A stretch of 64,000 bases of DNA from JANJTY01 sp038257155 (lineage in GTDB: Bacteria > Pseudomonadota > Gammaproteobacteria > Xanthomonadales > Xanthomonadaceae), in the NCBI GenBank assembly GCA_038257155.1, contig JBBSJP010000015.1, forward strand, positions 31,542 through 95,541, given 5' to 3'. Each line of letters begins with the position of its first letter. Positions within the stretch are counted from its first letter, which is position 1. The translations under genes were made by a program, and so were the position numbers. Positions 25,804-35,473 of the stretch are shown here, one piece after another. A model generated the notes under the pieces. The model was given only the letters and a program-made list of their open reading frames with translations, did not search any database and had not been told where the DNA came from.

Positions 25804-28055
25804 CAACGCGCTGCCCCGAGTGCCTCCAACACCACCGATTCGCTCAGCACCAGCGGCAGTACCAGCGGCTCACCACCACCGGCGGGGTACATCACATAGA
25901 GCGGAACACCCACCGCACCGTGCTCCTGCAGGAATGCCGTGATTGCTGGATCGACATTGGTCCAGTCGCCTTTCATGTAGACCGTTGCGGTGCTGGCAAG
26001 ACCGTCGCGGAACGCGTCGCCTGCCAGCACCCGGCGCTCGTTGGCCTTGCAGGTGACGCACCAGTCGGCGGTCATGTTGACGAACACGGCGCGGCCCTCG
26101 CTGCGCAGCGCCTGCAGGCGATCAGCCGAGTACGCCACACTGCCTTCGGTAACCGTGGCGCTGGGTGTTTCGAGGCGGGTCACCGCCCATAGCGGCAGCA
26201 GGGCCAACAGCAGCAGCGCAACGCCAAGCGCGCGCGACAGCGGACGCGACTGATGGCGCAGGCGCTCCAGCCACCACAGCGCGGCCGCCAGCAGCACCAC
26301 GCCGATCAGCAGCAGGGCAACCGCGTCGACGCCGCGCTGCTTGCCCAGCACCCAGGCCAGCCACACGGCCGTCAGGTACATCGGGAAGGCCATGGCCTGT
26401 TTGAAGCCATCCATCCAGGCGCCGGGGCGCGGCAGCATGCGGGCAAAGGCCGGCACGAAGCCGATCAGCAGGAAGGGCAGGGCCAGGCCGAGGCCCAGCG
26501 CCAGAAACACTGCCAGGGCCAGCGCGGTCGGCGCGGCGAAGGCGAAGGCCAGGGCGGTGCCCATGAAGGGAGCGGTGCAGGGGCTTGCAACCACGACGGC
26601 GAGCACGCCGGTGAAGAAATCGCCAGCCGGGCCGGATTTCTGGGTGAGGTTCTGGCCGAGTCCGGCGACGCCGGCGCCGAGTGTGAATACCCCCGACAGG
26701 GACAGGCCGATTGCCAGCATCACATAGGCCAGCGCCGCAACAAAGATTGGCTGCTGCAGCTGGAAGCCCCAGCCGAGTGCCTCGCCGGCGGCACGCAGAC
26801 CAATCACGGCAAGTCCCACGGCCGCGAATGTCGTCAGCACGCCGGCGGTGTACCAGAGCGCGTGCGAGCGAGCCTTCTCGCGGCTTTCGCCACTCGATGC
26901 CAGTCCCAGTGCCTTGAGCGACAGGATCGGCAGCACGCATGGCATCAGGTTCAGCACCAGCCCGCCGATCAATGCGCCACCCAGCGCGGCAAGCAAGGCC
27001 AGGAAGCCCAAGCTGGACTTGCCAGCATCCATGGGCGAAGTCGGTGGTGTCTCGGGCAGCGCGGTCGCCTCGCCAGCCGGCAGATCTACCGCAACCACGC
27101 GGGTCATCGGGGGATAGCAGACGCCATCCGTCTGGCAGCCCTGGAATGTTGCTTCCAGCATGACGCGCTGGGCGCCACCGTCACGGCGGCCAATCGACAT
27201 CGGCAGTTCAACCTGGTCGAAGTAGACCAACACCTCGCCGAAGTGTTCATCGGCATGGGGCGTGGCTTGCGGCCAGCGCGGTGCGCCCAGCCCTACGCCC
27301 TCACCCTCGATGATGCGGAAGCTGCTGCGGTCCTGATAAAGGTAATAGCCGGGCGCTGGGGTGAAGCGCAGCAGCAGTTCGCTGCTCGACACGGCAATGG
27401 CGTCGAAGGCGAAAGCCTCGTCCTCTGGCAGCGGCAGCGAATCTGTCACCAATGGCCCCGTGCCACCGAGCTGCAGGCCGCTGGACTGCTGCCCCAGCGT
27501 CAGTCCCAGCGGGTTGGACGTCGCGGCTGGTGCAGGCAGTGCCGTGGCAGCAGGCAGCGCCACGCTGATCGTCTGCTTGTGCGGCGGATAGCAAACGCCG
27601 ACATCGGCGCAGCCCTGATAGCGCAGGGTGAAGCTCGCCTCGCGCGCGCCAAGGACCGGGCTGCCGGCAAGCACGGCTTCGACGCTGTCGCGGTAAGTTT
27701 CCACGTCGCCGAAGAATTCGTCGGTGTAGGCCTCTCCCGGCGGCAGCTGCAGCGGGTCGGCCTTGAACTTGCCGTCGGCGCTCTCGGCGCCCATTCGATG
27801 CCGGTAAAGGTAGTAGCCCTCGGCAATCCTGAAATGAAAGACGATGCGCTGGTCCGACTCGGCACGAGCAGTCAGCGCGAAGGCCTGATCGATTGGCAAC
27901 AGGTCATCCGGGTCGACCGCGTGGCTGGGCGAAGCAGCCAGCAAGGCGGTGCAGAACAGCAGGAAGCGCAACAGGGAAGCGGGCATGGAAGGGGCGGACG
28001 CAGTACGGAATGGGGTAGAGACAGCAAAGGTGGCAAAGGGTTCGCGCCTGATCAT
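25803..28055 (-). CDS. dsbD: DsbD/ScsB-type thiol:disulfide reductase with two alpha domains
   Basis: This inner-membrane protein moves electrons from cytosolic thioredoxin to periplasmic thiol proteins. At 750 residues it is longer than E. coli DsbD. After a signal peptide there are two tandem alpha domains, each ending in a QGC...GVCYPP motif (QGCADVGVCYPP and QGCQTDGVCYPP). The CcdA-like membrane domain with cysteines in LMPCVLPILSLKALG and VVASPCTAPFMG follows, then a C-terminal thioredoxin domain with DWCVTCK. The ATG at 28055 overlaps the cutA stop by four bases; an ATG at 27986 starts nearer to the hydrophobic signal and is an alternative. The cutA-dsbD order is common in Gammaproteobacteria. 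Confidence 0.9.
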   Translation of the reverse strand: MIRREPFATFAVSTPFRTASAPSMPASLLRFLLFCTALLAASPSHAVDPDDLLPIDQAFALTARAESDQRIVFHFRIAEGYYLYRHRMGAESADGKFKADPLQLPPGEAYTDEFFGDVETYRDSVEAVLAGSPVLGAREASFTLRYQGCADVGVCYPPHKQTISVALPAATALPAPAATSNPLGLTLGQQSSGLQLGGTGPLVTDSLPLPEDEAFAFDAIAVSSSELLLRFTPAPGYYLYQDRSSFRIIEGEGVGLGAPRWPQATPHADEHFGEVLVYFDQVELPMSIGRRDGGAQRVMLEATFQGCQTDGVCYPPMTRVVAVDLPAGEATALPETPPTSPMDAGKSSLGFLALLAALGGALIGGLVLNLMPCVLPILSLKALGLASSGESREKARSHALWYTAGVLTTFAAVGLAVIGLRAAGEALGWGFQLQQPIFVAALAYVMLAIGLSLSGVFTLGAGVAGLGQNLTQKSGPAGDFFTGVLAVVVASPCTAPFMGTALAFAFAAPTALALAVFLALGLGLALPFLLIGFVPAFARMLPRPGAWMDGFKQAMAFPMYLTAVWLAWVLGKQRGVDAVALLLIGVVLLAAALWWLERLRHQSRPLSRALGVALLLLALLPLWAVTRLETPSATVTEGSVAYSADRLQALRSEGRAVFVNMTADWCVTCKANERRVLAGDAFRDGLASTATVYMKGDWTNVDPAITAFLQEHGAVGVPLYVMYPAGGGEPLVLPLVLSESVVLEALGAAR

Positions 28056-28378
28056 CGGTTTTCCGGTGAGGTCTCGGTTTGAATCCAGGACAGATAGGCT
28101 GGTAGGCCATCGGAGATGTCCACGGCGATGATCTCCGGCACATCAAAGCGGTGCAGCGCCTCAATTCGATCGCGCAGGGCGGCAAAGCGCTGCGCAGTCG
28201 TCTTGATCATCAGCAGGACCTCCGCGGCCTCCTCGATCCGGCCTTGCCAGCGGTACACCGAACGGACCTGCGGCAGCTGGTTCACGCATGCCGCAAGCCG
28301 CTGTTCGACGAGGTCTCGCGCGATGCTGCTGGCGGAGTCTGCATCGGGGCAGCTACAGAACACGATGAGTTCGGACAT
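28052..28378 (-). CDS. cutA: Divalent-cation tolerance protein CutA
   Basis: CutA is a small trimeric cytosolic protein with a ferredoxin-like fold, named for copper tolerance, though its actual role is uncertain. The 108-residue product shows the family core (FCSCPD, LVEQRLAACVNQLPQVRSVY, WQGRIEEAAEVLLMIKTT, HRFDVPEIIAV). It is translationally coupled to dsbD. It is divergent from a Ser/Thr kinase gene, with about 110 bases for both promoters. Confidence 0.95.
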   Translation of the reverse strand: MSELIVFCSCPDADSASSIARDLVEQRLAACVNQLPQVRSVYRWQGRIEEAAEVLLMIKTTAQRFAALRDRIEALHRFDVPEIIAVDISDGLPAYLSWIQTETSPENR

Positions 28379-28486
28379 GGTCGCGAGCGAATGGATCGTC
28401 AGAAGGAGGTATTGAAGCCAGCCATGGTACGCGGAACCTGCCGGGCGCTTCTGGCACCATGCAGGCAGTCCACAGACTGCACGCCA

Positions 28487-30997
28487 ATGGAACGTGACCC
28501 AATGGATTCCGCCCTCGCCCTGCTCGCCCTGCCGGCGGATGAGCGCGAAGCGCAACTGGCCGCGCTGCAGCGCGAGGCACCGGAGCGCGCTGCAGAGCTT
28601 CAAGCGCTGATCGATACGCTCAACGCGGCGACGTCTGCGGGTGACAGCCCTTCCATTGCCGCGGCATTCGGCGCACCCGAACGCATCGCGCGCTATCGGA
28701 TATTGGATACGCTGGGCGAAGGCGGCATGGGCACGGTCTACCGGGCGCGGCAGGATCAGCCGGAACGAGACGTCGCGCTCAAGCTGATTCGCGCCGCATC
28801 GGACGACCACGAAGCCCTGACCCGCTTTCGGCTGGAGGCTGAAGCCCTGGCACAGCTCGAGCACCCCGGAATCGCGCGCATCCATGAAGCCGGCACCGCG
28901 CAGATCGGCGCCCGTGAATTGCCTTGGCTGGCGATGGAGTACGTACGTGGCCCCGATCTGCTGGGCTACGCGGCGCAGCACAAGCTCGATCTGAAGGCCC
29001 GGCTCGAGCTGCTGATTGGCCTCGCTCGCGCCGTGCATCACGCACACAGCCGTGGCGTGATCCACCGTGACCTGAAGCCGCAGAACATCCTGGTCGATCC
29101 GCTCGGCCAGCCGAAGGTGCTGGATTTTGGCGTTGCCCGCATCCAGACCAATGCCGCGACCATGACCCGTATCGGTCAGGTCGTCGGCACGCTGGGCTAC
29201 ATGAGCCCGGAGCAATTGAGCGGCAACGCGGCGCAGGCCGACGCGCGCAGCGATGTCTACGCGCTGGGCGTGATCGCCTACCAGCTGCTGAGCGGACGCA
29301 TGCCCTATCCCGACCTGGCGCGCAGTTCGCTGATCGATGCCCTCGACCAGATCCGCCGCAGCGACCCTGAAGCCTTGGGCAAGGTGGATGCCAGCCTGCG
29401 CGGCGATATCGAAACCGTGGTGATGAAGGCGCTTGCTTCCGACCCGGCCAAGCGCTACGACTCGGCCGCCGGCCTGGCGGCGGATATCGAGCGCGTCCTG
29501 CTGCATCGACCGGTGGAAGCCCGGCCACCAACCCCGATGTATCTGCTTGGCCGCTTTGCGCGTCGCCATCGCGTGCTGGTATCGGCCGTCACCCTGGTGG
29601 CAGTGGCGCTGCTGGTCAGCGTGGTGGTCAGTCTGAATTTCGCCTTGTCCGAAGCGGCCGCGCGGCAGGAAGCGGAAGAGCGCCGCCAGCAGGCAGAAGC
29701 GGTATCCGCATTCCTCAGTGGCATGTTCGAGCAGGCCACGCCCGAGAAGGCCTTGGGCCGCGAGTTGGGAGTGCGCGAAGTGTTGGACGAAGCGGCGCGA
29801 GCGGTGAAATCGGGCAGCACGCCAGCGCGGGTGCGGGCAGGCGTGCACCGCGCGCTGGGTGAAAGTTACTACGGCCTGGGCCGCTACCAGGAAGCGGTTG
29901 AGCAGTTGCAGGCTGCTGTCGACGCGCTGCAGGAACTGGCCACGGTCGATGCGGATGAACTCTGGTTGGCGCAGCGTGATTTGAGCAGAACCCTGATTGA
30001 CGCTGGCCAACTGGATGAGGCCGAGGCTTTGCTGGACCAACTGGATTCCCCGGACTGGGCCGCGCCACGGCAGGCCATGCTGCTGGTCAGTCGCGCTCGC
30101 CTGGCGGAGGATCGCGGCGAGCAGACGCTTGCGATAGCGCGCTATCGCGAAGTGCTGACAACGGCTGATCCTGCAACACAGTCCGACCTGATTGCTTCCG
30201 CCCGACTCAATCTCGCCAATTTGTTGAGCGCATCCGGCGCGACCGACGAGGCCGCCGCGCTGCTGCAGTCGCTGTTGCAACAACGGATGGGTGAATTGGG
30301 CGCTGACCACCCGCGCACCCTGTCGGTGCAACATGGTCTGGCACATCTGTTCGATCGCACTGGCAAACGCGACAAGGCCGAGGTGCTCTATGTTGACACC
30401 CTGAGCCGACGCCGCGTCGTGTTGGGCGACCGGCATGGTCAGACCCTGGCCACACTGCAGAGCTATGCTGCCCTGCTCAGCCAGACCGGGCGTGCCGCCG
30501 AGGCCGAGCCGCTGATGCGCGAGGCGGCCGCGGCAATGCGCGAGATTTTCGGAACCCGCGCCGCCGACACGCAGGCGACCCTGGGCGGCCTCGCCAACGT
30601 CTATGAGGAACTGGGCCGGATGGACGACGCCGAGCTGCTGTATCGCGAGATCATCGAAGCGCAGGAAGGTGCCGGCGAGCGTGGAGGGCACGTGGCCATT
30701 GCCCGCAACAACCTCGCCATGTTGCTGATGCAGACGGACCGGCTGGAGGCAGCCTGCGAAGGCTTTGCGCAAGCGGTTGACGAAGCTGATTCCAGTGCTG
30801 GCCCAGACCATCCAATGAGCGCCATCCTGCTTGGCAACCTTGGTGAATGCCTGTCGCGCCAGCGCAAGACGGTCGCCGCACGTGATGCCCTGCAACGGGC
30901 GCACAGCGTGCTGGCGGAACGCCTGGGCGAGGACCACGAACGTACGCGCAAGGTCGAGCGTTTGCTGAGCGAGCTGAGTGCCGCTGGAGGTGGGTAA
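28487..30997 (+). CDS. Membrane Ser/Thr protein kinase with TPR tail
   Basis: This is the second PknB-type kinase of the window (836 residues from this start). A short helical N-terminal part (about 1-65) precedes a complete kinase domain: GEGGMG (about 77), ALKLI lysine, HRDLKPQNIL (about 192), DFG (about 213) and GYMSPEQ. A transmembrane helix lies at about 365-385 (RVLVSAVTLVAVALLVSVVV), followed by a coiled segment and 8-10 TPR hairpins in which several units carry HP(R/M)(T/S) motifs (DHPRTLSVQHGLA, DHPMSAILLGNLG), typical of kinesin-light-chain-type TPRs. Alternative starts are ATG 28424 (AGGAGG 13 bases upstream) and ATG 28502. No FHA or two-component partner is adjacent, unlike the 15489 kinase. 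Confidence 0.85.
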   Translation: MERDPMDSALALLALPADEREAQLAALQREAPERAAELQALIDTLNAATSAGDSPSIAAAFGAPERIARYRILDTLGEGGMGTVYRARQDQPERDVALKLIRAASDDHEALTRFRLEAEALAQLEHPGIARIHEAGTAQIGARELPWLAMEYVRGPDLLGYAAQHKLDLKARLELLIGLARAVHHAHSRGVIHRDLKPQNILVDPLGQPKVLDFGVARIQTNAATMTRIGQVVGTLGYMSPEQLSGNAAQADARSDVYALGVIAYQLLSGRMPYPDLARSSLIDALDQIRRSDPEALGKVDASLRGDIETVVMKALASDPAKRYDSAAGLAADIERVLLHRPVEARPPTPMYLLGRFARRHRVLVSAVTLVAVALLVSVVVSLNFALSEAAARQEAEERRQQAEAVSAFLSGMFEQATPEKALGRELGVREVLDEAARAVKSGSTPARVRAGVHRALGESYYGLGRYQEAVEQLQAAVDALQELATVDADELWLAQRDLSRTLIDAGQLDEAEALLDQLDSPDWAAPRQAMLLVSRARLAEDRGEQTLAIARYREVLTTADPATQSDLIASARLNLANLLSASGATDEAAALLQSLLQQRMGELGADHPRTLSVQHGLAHLFDRTGKRDKAEVLYVDTLSRRRVVLGDRHGQTLATLQSYAALLSQTGRAAEAEPLMREAAAAMREIFGTRAADTQATLGGLANVYEELGRMDDAELLYREIIEAQEGAGERGGHVAIARNNLAMLLMQTDRLEAACEGFAQAVDEADSSAGPDHPMSAILLGNLGECLSRQRKTVAARDALQRAHSVLAERLGEDHERTRKVERLLSELSAAGGG

Positions 30998-31121
30998 TCA
31001 GCGCCGTACTGGAAGCTTCAGCATGCCGGCATGAACTGCGTCTCTGCGCGTACCTGCGTCCGCCCCACGGGTGCAGCAACCTGCCATCGTTTGCCATGGC
31101 ACCAATGAGAGGGGCGACATA

Positions 31122-32252
31122 ATGATCGAGACGAGCATGCCTGCGGATCGGATCCTGCCGCCAGACTGGTTGCCCGCGGCGCTGGTCAGCAGCTGGAATT
31201 TTCTCGCCACATATCCCGTGGCACTGGCCTTGATCGTGTTGTTGATCGGCATCGGCATGGCCGTACTCGGTCGCGTCTTCGTGCTGTACTGGGGTGGCAA
31301 GCTCGCCCGTCGCGCGAACGCGGACCTCGGCCCGCGGCTGCTGCGGATCTGCGCCAACGTAGCGGCCTTGCTGCTGGCCTACTTCGCCATGGTGGTCGCG
31401 ATCCGGATCCTCGGCCTGCCGGAGGGTGTCGAGCGTAATCTGATTCGCGTCCTGCTGAGCCTGTTGATCCTGCGACTGATCGTATCTGCGATGCGCGCCA
31501 GCCACATTGGGCTGGAAATTCTGGGACGCATACGCGACCGATTCAACATCGTCGAGGAGCGCACCATTCCGCTCTTCGATCTGGTCAGCACCCTGCTGAT
31601 CATCGGAGCCGCGGCCTACACCCTGCTGATGGTGTGGAACATCGACCCCACTGCCTGGCTGGCTTCGGCCGGCGTGGTCGGCATCGCGGTGGGTTTTGCC
31701 GCGCGCGACACCCTGGCCAATCTGTTCGCCGGCTTCTTCATCATTGCCGACTCGCCCTACAAGCTCGGCGATTACATCGTGCTCGATTCGGGCGACCGCG
31801 GCGAAGTGACCAAGGTCGGCATTCGCTCCACCCGCTTGCTGACCCGCGACGACGTCGAAATCACGGTGCCGAACGCGGAAATGGCCAATGCCAAGATCTT
31901 CAACGAGTCCGGTGGACGCTGGGTCAAGTTTCGCATCCGGATCAAGGTCGGCGTGGCCTACGGTTCAGACGTAGACGAGGTCGTCGCGCTGCTGGAGCGC
32001 ATCGCTAGTGAGCACGACAACATCTGTCGCGAGCCCGAGCCGCGCGTGCGCATGCGCGGATTTGGCGATTCCAGCCTGGACTTCGAACTGCTGTGCTGGG
32101 TCAATCACCCATCCGAACGCGGCCTGGTGACGCACGAGCTTTACATGCACATCTACAAGGAACTGGGTCGCGCCGGCATCCGAATCCCGTTCCCGCAGCG
32201 CGATGTGTGGATGCGCGATGCCGGTCCCGGAGTGGCGCTGGAACGAGACTGA
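31122..32252 (+). CDS. Small-conductance mechanosensitive channel (MscS family)
   Basis: This inner-membrane channel opens under osmotic downshock. The 376-residue protein has about four N-terminal transmembrane helices (for example VALALIVLLIGIGMAVLG, VAALLLAYFAMVVAI and LVSTLLIIGAAAYTLLMVW) and the pore-lining TM3 plus beta domain: AVGFAARDTLANLFAGFFI, followed by GDYIVLDSGDRGEV and VPNAEMANAKIFN. The cytosolic vestibule domain is complete. It lies 125 bases after the kinase gene on the same strand and may have its own promoter. Confidence 0.93.
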   Translation: MIETSMPADRILPPDWLPAALVSSWNFLATYPVALALIVLLIGIGMAVLGRVFVLYWGGKLARRANADLGPRLLRICANVAALLLAYFAMVVAIRILGLPEGVERNLIRVLLSLLILRLIVSAMRASHIGLEILGRIRDRFNIVEERTIPLFDLVSTLLIIGAAAYTLLMVWNIDPTAWLASAGVVGIAVGFAARDTLANLFAGFFIIADSPYKLGDYIVLDSGDRGEVTKVGIRSTRLLTRDDVEITVPNAEMANAKIFNESGGRWVKFRIRIKVGVAYGSDVDEVVALLERIASEHDNICREPEPRVRMRGFGDSSLDFELLCWVNHPSERGLVTHELYMHIYKELGRAGIRIPFPQRDVWMRDAGPGVALERD

Positions 32253-32324
32253 ATTCGATTACGGATCGGTGGGCGGGCTGTCCTCACTGCGTCGCGATGT
32301 TCTGATGCCCAAGCAGCCAGGGGT

Positions 32325-35234
32325 TCATTCGAACCCGTCACGCAGGATGTCCTGCGGACCCATCAGCGAGGAAAAGTCGACGGCTACGCGGGTGATGTTG
32401 CCCTGCTGGTCGCGCACTTCGGCCTCGAGCTGTGCTTCTGCAAATCGCGGCAGTGGCTCGGACAAGGCCAAGGTCCAAACGCCTGGCGCGGTTTCCTGCA
32501 ACAGGTCGGCCAGTTCGCTGCCGGGTGCCCGGCCTTCAACTTCGAAGTCGGCGCGCAGCGAGAGCGAGCCGTCTTCGAGGCCGCTGTTGGCATCGGCCGC
32601 GCCGACCCGGATCTCACGCACATGCGTGCGGTTCAGTCCGGGGCGCGGCATGGAAACGGTGAGGGCGGGTCGCAAGTCGTCGAGCAACCAGCCGAACGCG
32701 GCATTGCCGGTGTCGATCGGTGCACCGAGGTCGATCCAGCGCACGAAAAGCAGCTTTTCGTCTTCACTCAGCGGCAGTGCCGGTGGCGGCGGCATCGGGC
32801 TGCCGCTGTAGTCAAGGTCGGCGCTGTTCGGATCGGCACCGAGCGGCAGGGTCGTCGCATCGCCGGGCACGGACTCGGTCGGGTGGTCGGCATTGCTCCA
32901 GCCGTCCAGACGTTCACCGTAGAGCTTCCAGATCAGCAAGGATCGACGGCTCTGGAAGGCGCGCACGTAGCGACTCGTGTTGCTTTGCCGCCAGCTACCG
33001 TTGCTGATAACCGGGGCATGGCCGAAGCGTGCGTCCTGATCGGCGGCGAGCCGGTAATAGTCGCCGGGCAGACCATCGACCTCCGTCAGGTCATTGAGAT
33101 CGAGATTGCCGGCTGCATTCGGACTCTGGTGGCAGCCTGCGCAATGCGTCTGCAGGATGGGTCGGATGTCGCGCAGGAACTCGACGTCGACATGGGAGAC
33201 CGGCTCAATGAGCAGCGCCGGCGCATCGTCCACCCGGGTCAGCAGCGGTGTCAGCTCGGACAGGTCGAAGACCGGATAGTCCGCAGCGGCAGCCGCAGTG
33301 CCTTCGAAAGCCAGCGGCTGCTGGCTGTGCGCGTGGCAGCCGCCGCAATCCACGCGCATTTCGCCGGGCCGAACCTGATGCCAGGTCTGCGCCATGTTCA
33401 GCAGCATGCCGCGGCGGTCGAGGGTTTGGAAGGTAAAGGGCGTATCGGCCGGAATCTTTGCCAGGAAACTGGTGTCCGGGTTGCCTTCGCCATCCAGCAG
33501 CGGGCCGCCGCCCTGCGCAGTCTTGCGCAAGGGGATTTCACCCAGCACGCGCAGGCGTTCGTTGGCATGGTTGTAGAACTGGCGGCCCTCATTGGGCCCG
33601 TAGCTGCGATGCGTGTTGGGCTCCATGGCGAGCAGGCGCACCGCCCAGATATCGGCATTGGAATAGGAGCCGGCATCGGAACCTTGCACGAACCAGTTGC
33701 TCGATTGGCCATTTTCGCTGGTATTGAAGGCGTCCAGCCCGTCGAAGGTGTTGGCCCAGCTGGTCACATGGCCGGGAAAACTCTCACGCTTGTAAAAGCT
33801 CGACGCACCGACCAGTCCGAAGGGCGTTCCGGCCGGCAGCTCGGCGTGCAGGCTGCCGTCATTGGGCAGCCAGGGCAATGCATCCGGTTCGGCCACGCCA
33901 TGGATGGCCGAATACGGCACCACGGCACGCGGCCAGGCCTCGTTGAAGCCGGGATCGTTCTTGATCAGCACCAGCTCTTGTGGGCTGTTGACGGTCTCAC
34001 CGTCGGCAATCAGGTACAGACCGGCGTCGTAGTAGGGCAGGGTGGTTGGACGGTTCAGGTCGTTGGCCGGTCCGGGAGTCCATACCACCAGCAGGTCGTT
34101 GCCCGGCGCAGCGGAAGGATGGGTGAACTTGCCGACCCGTACGCCGCCCGCACCGACTGGCGCCGCCTCGTCGTCACCATGGGTGAAGGGGGTGATCGAG
34201 CGCATGTCGCGCGGCTGGAACGGCATGGTGAAGTCATAGCGAAAGCCAGCACCAACGGTGCGGGCGATCGGCGGTGCGTCGGAGGCGAAAGCATCATGGA
34301 ACGGCGGTGGGCCCGGCGGCGGTGAAGGCGGCAGCCGATAGAGCGCGCCGAAGCCGTTGTTGTTCAAGTTGTAGTAGTCGACCACGACGATGTCGCCATC
34401 GCCAAGCTGGGTCATGAAGTGGAACGACTGCGGCTCGCGGAAGGCGCTGATCAAGGGATTCCAGTTGCGCCCGTCCGGCCAGATCGTCCAGATGCCCCAC
34501 AGGCGTCGGTCGCGCAGACCCTGGCTCTCGTGCGTGCTGAACATCAGCCGTCCATCGCGCAGCACGGTCGGATGCAGGGCGCTGGAGATGCTCATCGGCG
34601 CGATCGGCGTCAGGTTGCCGCCGTCCTCGTCCATCACGAAGATTTGCAGCGTGGGGTGCGTGAAGCCCTTGGGCGGCACGAAAGCGTTGCGGTTGCTGGT
34701 AAACGCGATCCTGCCGTCCGGCAGGGGCATCGGCCCAAGGTTGAGGATGCCGTAGCCAAGCCGGTTGTAGCCGGCGGGCGGGTCGAGCGGATTGGACTCG
34801 TCCCAGTTTCCCGCCCCGGTATTGGGGGTGAACTCACCATGGGTGAGGCGCTCGACACTGCGCGTGGCCAGATGGATGCGGTAGATGTCGGCCCCGGCAT
34901 AGGGAAGATCGCGCTGCGAGTTGATCGCCTCGGGCCGCATGTCGGGGAAATAACTGTAGTAGACCCACTGCGCGTCGAATGACAGCACCGGATCAGTCAC
35001 GCTGCCATTGCCACCGGCGACCAGCACTTCCTCGCTGCCGTCCGGGTGCAGCAGCATCAGATCCGCACCGGGATCGATACGTGCTGGATGGAATACTTCA
35101 GGCCATGTCGTGTTGATCTGGTCGCCGTAGCGAGGCTGGCGAACGTAGACAATGTCGTAGGGGAGCGCAGCCTGCACGGCGCTGCTGGCGAGCGCAGCAA
35201 GCAGAACGGCCAGGCGCAGCGAGAATGAACTCAT
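32325..35234 (-). CDS. Secreted di-haem HzsA-related propeller protein
   Basis: This is a 969-residue exported protein (signal peptide ending VQA). The N-terminal two-thirds look like a TolB-like beta-propeller (HPDGSEEVLV, DIYRIHLATRSVERLTHG, DGRIAFTSNRN, IFVMDEDGGN). Two c-type haem sites follow, CGGCH (about residue 630) and CAGCH (about 697), the second in a cytochrome-like ILQTHCAGCHQSP context. The C-terminal part is beta-rich and ends DILRDGFE. The overall plan matches proteins annotated as related to the alpha subunit of hydrazine synthase. No hydrazine-metabolism genes are here, so real hydrazine chemistry is unlikely; the substrate is unknown. Confidence 0.75.
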   Translation of the reverse strand: MSSFSLRLAVLLAALASSAVQAALPYDIVYVRQPRYGDQINTTWPEVFHPARIDPGADLMLLHPDGSEEVLVAGGNGSVTDPVLSFDAQWVYYSYFPDMRPEAINSQRDLPYAGADIYRIHLATRSVERLTHGEFTPNTGAGNWDESNPLDPPAGYNRLGYGILNLGPMPLPDGRIAFTSNRNAFVPPKGFTHPTLQIFVMDEDGGNLTPIAPMSISSALHPTVLRDGRLMFSTHESQGLRDRRLWGIWTIWPDGRNWNPLISAFREPQSFHFMTQLGDGDIVVVDYYNLNNNGFGALYRLPPSPPPGPPPFHDAFASDAPPIARTVGAGFRYDFTMPFQPRDMRSITPFTHGDDEAAPVGAGGVRVGKFTHPSAAPGNDLLVVWTPGPANDLNRPTTLPYYDAGLYLIADGETVNSPQELVLIKNDPGFNEAWPRAVVPYSAIHGVAEPDALPWLPNDGSLHAELPAGTPFGLVGASSFYKRESFPGHVTSWANTFDGLDAFNTSENGQSSNWFVQGSDAGSYSNADIWAVRLLAMEPNTHRSYGPNEGRQFYNHANERLRVLGEIPLRKTAQGGGPLLDGEGNPDTSFLAKIPADTPFTFQTLDRRGMLLNMAQTWHQVRPGEMRVDCGGCHAHSQQPLAFEGTAAAAADYPVFDLSELTPLLTRVDDAPALLIEPVSHVDVEFLRDIRPILQTHCAGCHQSPNAAGNLDLNDLTEVDGLPGDYYRLAADQDARFGHAPVISNGSWRQSNTSRYVRAFQSRRSLLIWKLYGERLDGWSNADHPTESVPGDATTLPLGADPNSADLDYSGSPMPPPPALPLSEDEKLLFVRWIDLGAPIDTGNAAFGWLLDDLRPALTVSMPRPGLNRTHVREIRVGAADANSGLEDGSLSLRADFEVEGRAPGSELADLLQETAPGVWTLALSEPLPRFAEAQLEAEVRDQQGNITRVAVDFSSLMGPQDILRDGFE

Positions 35235-35473
35235 GCGGATTCCTACCGGTTGAGCGGCGGACTGCTGCCGCCATGGCCCCTGATTGACCCCGCCGATCAT
35301 AGTCCTGTCCCGCTGCCGGGTGGAGGCGAGGCAGTCCAGTCCACGCAGCGTCGGAACTTGCCGACCCTCGACTCGGGCACGAGCGACCAGCGGCGCGCCA
35401 AGGTGAACCGAAGACCGGAACCAAGCCCGTTGCGGTGCGTTTGTCTGCGTCCCCGATCTACTTTCGGATCGAC

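Noticed and set aside
26253..28082. A 600-codon open frame antisense to dsbD.
   Set aside because: It is an antisense shadow of a clearly recognised gene with conserved cysteine motifs.
28052..30937. A 960-codon open frame antisense to the second Ser/Thr kinase that joins the cutA frame.
   Set aside because: Only the last 108 codons (CutA) show family sequence; the rest mirrors the kinase gene.
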